6,398 nucleotides of DNA from Candidatus Poribacteria bacterium (lineage in GTDB: Bacteria > Poribacteria > WGA-4E > WGA-3G): the NCBI GenBank assembly GCA_009842375.1, contig VYFM01000257.1, positions 1-6,398 on the forward strand, written 5' to 3'. Numbering within the stretch: the first letter of the stretch is position 1; every line of letters starts with the position of its first letter. The position numbers were made by a program, and so were the translations under genes. Under the pieces are notes generated by a model, which worked only from the letters and a program-made list of their open reading frames with translations, was not told the DNA's origin and made no database searches. This document shows positions 4,686-6,398 of this stretch, in pieces.

Positions 4686-6271
4686 AAACAGATATCCACG
4701 AATGCTATAACGCATATAACACTCTCAAAGCAGAAATGGGACGTTGGCTCTATCAGAGCATGCTGCTTGATCCTCCCGGTCCGAATAAAGGCGGTGAAGA
4801 TGAGGCAAACTATGCACTCGCATGGTTTCCACACTATCTGATTACTGGTGATGAGACCGTTCTAAAACACTTTGACAAGCTCAAGTCAGAACTTGCTGGT
4901 TGGGTAGAACGGGATTGTGTGCATGGTTACGAACCGAAGGCTGAAGCACACCACGGAACGGAACCTTTTCTGCTATTCCTACCTCGCTATATCGGATTAA
5001 AGCCTGATGATACCGAAGCGGTTTCCCTCCTATCAGATGCCGCCGAACACATCGGGAACTGGGTGTCGGAAATACCGCCTTGGTACGATTATACAAAAGA
5101 TACTTTTATCGGATACAATATCGGAACGGAATTCGTAGAAAACACCGAAAAGGATGCCTATGAACTTGCGGAACATTTCCGTTTTATCCATATCGCGCTT
5201 GCTGCGTATCGGTTCACAAGAGAAAAACGATATATGGAGTGGGTATTGCGGTATGGACGAAAACGTGCTGAACGGATCATCGATGCACCCGATCCAATGC
5301 CGTTACTCTGGGATTTGAATGGGAACGAGTTAAGCGAAGAAGATGTAAACGAAAAAAACCTTCACCGATTGGTAGCAAGTTCACACCACATTCCGGGTGA
5401 TCCTCTCGCTGGTATTGAAAACCTGTTGGCTTCCGGTGCAATCTATGCCTTGGGAGACCTATATCTCTTGTCAGAGGAGGAGATTTTCCAATCCGCAGCA
5501 AAGCGCATCGTTCAACCTCTTGTCACATCGCTTGATGATCCATACAACGATCCCGCTGCAGCAGCATTGAGTTATTATCGATGGACATTTAATGATACCT
5601 CTTTTGATGAGACAATCACTGAAGGCATAGATAAACTTCCTTCTACACCACCAGAATCGCTTGCTCTCGTATTTCCACAACAAAACCGTCGTAGAGAACC
5701 GGGTGTTGGGAAACGGGCAGATATGGCGTACTGGGGTGAATGGTCAGATGATGGTTCCGTGAAACCGATTCAAGTGCCTTCAACAGCAACGTTAACCCTT
5801 GCCTATCAGGTAACAGGAGATGTTACTCACGCGCTACGTGCCTTGCAAAGTGCTGCGACTCGTCTGAATATGGCAAGACGGGTGCTACGCGGTGGACGGG
5901 AACACGCAGATATGGGTGGGGCAGTTTGCTCAGTTGCCGCAGGACACGGACGGAATTGGGGACAAGGTGCAGTAACCGCTTGTTACGGTCCACTGCTCCT
6001 CGGCACTCGCGAGGTGTTAGGTAAAGTCGTTCCACTCATCACCATCAAAAATGCTGATGGTAAAAATCATATCCCATCAAACCTTCTCTCTTTGGTACGA
6101 CCCCTTATCGGAAAAGAGAATAATATTGAAGTGATTTTCTATAATAGTGGTGACTCACCTATCACTTTTTCGTGGCAGTTTCATAAACATGTTGATGCCT
6201 TACATTTAGAAGAAACTCCATTGTACGCGGAAACACTTGAAGCGAACCAAATTCAAAAGCATGCTTTGTAA
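4682..6271 (+). CDS. Uncharacterised 529-aa protein, probable alpha-helical-toroid carbohydrate-active protein
   Basis: I do not recognise a named family. The protein is 529 aa, without signal peptide or membrane segment, so cytosolic. The first 400 or so residues show a succession of amphipathic helix pairs rich in Trp, Tyr and His (e.g. YALAWFPHYLITGD 44-57; HGTEPFLLFLPRYIG 91-105; FRFIHIALAAYRFTREKRYMEW in two parts at 166-187; TLTLAYQVTGD 370-380), which resembles the (alpha/alpha)6 toroids of unsaturated glucuronyl hydrolases, epimerases and polysaccharide lyases. A glycine-rich stretch (EHADMGGAVCSVAAGHGRNWGQG, split at 407-429) may line a pocket. The C-terminus (about 450-529) has beta-sandwich-like strands (IEVIFYNSGDSPITFSWQF at 482-500). 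No catalytic residues can be named safely. It starts at the ATG overlapping the stop of the epimerase-like gene by 4 nt with no clear SD, so it is expected to be made with that protein, perhaps acting before or after it on the same sugar. Confidence 0.7.
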   Translation: MKTDIHECYNAYNTLKAEMGRWLYQSMLLDPPGPNKGGEDEANYALAWFPHYLITGDETVLKHFDKLKSELAGWVERDCVHGYEPKAEAHHGTEPFLLFLPRYIGLKPDDTEAVSLLSDAAEHIGNWVSEIPPWYDYTKDTFIGYNIGTEFVENTEKDAYELAEHFRFIHIALAAYRFTREKRYMEWVLRYGRKRAERIIDAPDPMPLLWDLNGNELSEEDVNEKNLHRLVASSHHIPGDPLAGIENLLASGAIYALGDLYLLSEEEIFQSAAKRIVQPLVTSLDDPYNDPAAAALSYYRWTFNDTSFDETITEGIDKLPSTPPESLALVFPQQNRRREPGVGKRADMAYWGEWSDDGSVKPIQVPSTATLTLAYQVTGDVTHALRALQSAATRLNMARRVLRGGREHADMGGAVCSVAAGHGRNWGQGAVTACYGPLLLGTREVLGKVVPLITIKNADGKNHIPSNLLSLVRPLIGKENNIEVIFYNSGDSPITFSWQFHKHVDALHLEETPLYAETLEANQIQKHAL

Positions 6272-6366
6272 GTACCATGGGAGTGCATTGTATCTCATAG
6301 ATGTCAATTACGGAATTTGCTACATCTTATACCATTTCTAATTGGCAAATTGTCATAATAAACTCT

Positions 6367-6396
6367 GTAGGTCGGAGTGAGCTTGCGAAGTCCGAC
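6367..6396 (+). repeat. REP-like extragenic palindrome, copy 2
   Basis: GTAG (6367-6370) precedes GTCGGA (6371-6376) and TCCGAC (6391-6396). Both arms match the copy at 3500-3530, in the same orientation. The only difference is the apical loop, TT here against GGA there, which keeps the flanking GC/GC pairing and shortens the palindrome by one base. It lies about 95 bp after the 529-aa gene and could also act at the 3' end of that operon's transcript. The rest of 6272-6366 shows only a weak AATTTGC/GCAAATT pairing (6314-6320, 6345-6351). Confidence 0.65.
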
Positions 6397-6398
6397 AT

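Overview
The window is a bacterial chromosome segment of moderate-to-low GC with compact genes, leader-type export signals and dispersed short intergenic palindromes. The gene mix (an exported CBM9-type protein, an SDR oxidoreductase, a sugar isomerase-like TIM barrel joined to a large uncharacterised helical protein, and a lone restriction-modification pair) together with the 'GTCGGA...TCCGAC' intergenic repeats reminds me of Candidatus Poribacteria or a related marine or sponge-associated lineage. This is an impression from gene style, not a proven assignment.

Layout. Positions 3-758 (+) hold the 3' part of an exported protein with a family-9 carbohydrate-binding (CBM9/DOMON-like) fold; its true start lies left of the window. 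After 74 bp comes a complete classical short-chain dehydrogenase (833-1669, +) with a GTG start whose Shine-Dalgarno sits in the loop of a small hairpin. The convergent junction (1670-1749) contains a composite stem-loop. On the minus strand, a beta-class DNA methyltransferase (2370-3308) is followed, with a 10-nt overlap, by a 209-aa protein with a PD...QxK nuclease-like core (1750-2379). I read this as a compact Type II-like restriction-modification operon, methyltransferase first. It has a near-consensus promoter at 3396-3424 embedded in short direct repeats that could be operators.

The 567-bp divergent intergenic region (3309-3875) carries the R-M promoter, a REP-like GTAG+hairpin element, a roughly 200-bp unit bounded by 32-bp imperfect inverted repeats (MITE-like or fold-back), and a strong promoter (TTGACA-17-TAGAAT) for the right-hand operon. 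That operon has two genes overlapping by ATGA: a TIM-barrel sugar epimerase/isomerase-like enzyme (3876-4685) and a 529-aa protein (4682-6271) that looks like an alpha-helical-toroid carbohydrate-active protein of unknown function. A second copy of the REP-like hairpin ends the window (6367-6396), in the same orientation as the first and differing only in its apical loop.

How they work together: the right-hand pair is probably one translationally coupled carbohydrate-processing unit in the cytosol. The CBM9 protein and SDR may be part of the same general sugar-utilisation lifestyle, but no direct link is visible. The R-M pair is an independent defence cassette. The best candidates for something undescribed are the coupled epimerase-like/orphan pair and the R-M cassette with its repeat-rich promoter, a possible zinc site in the methyltransferase and a duplicated catalytic octapeptide in the nuclease.
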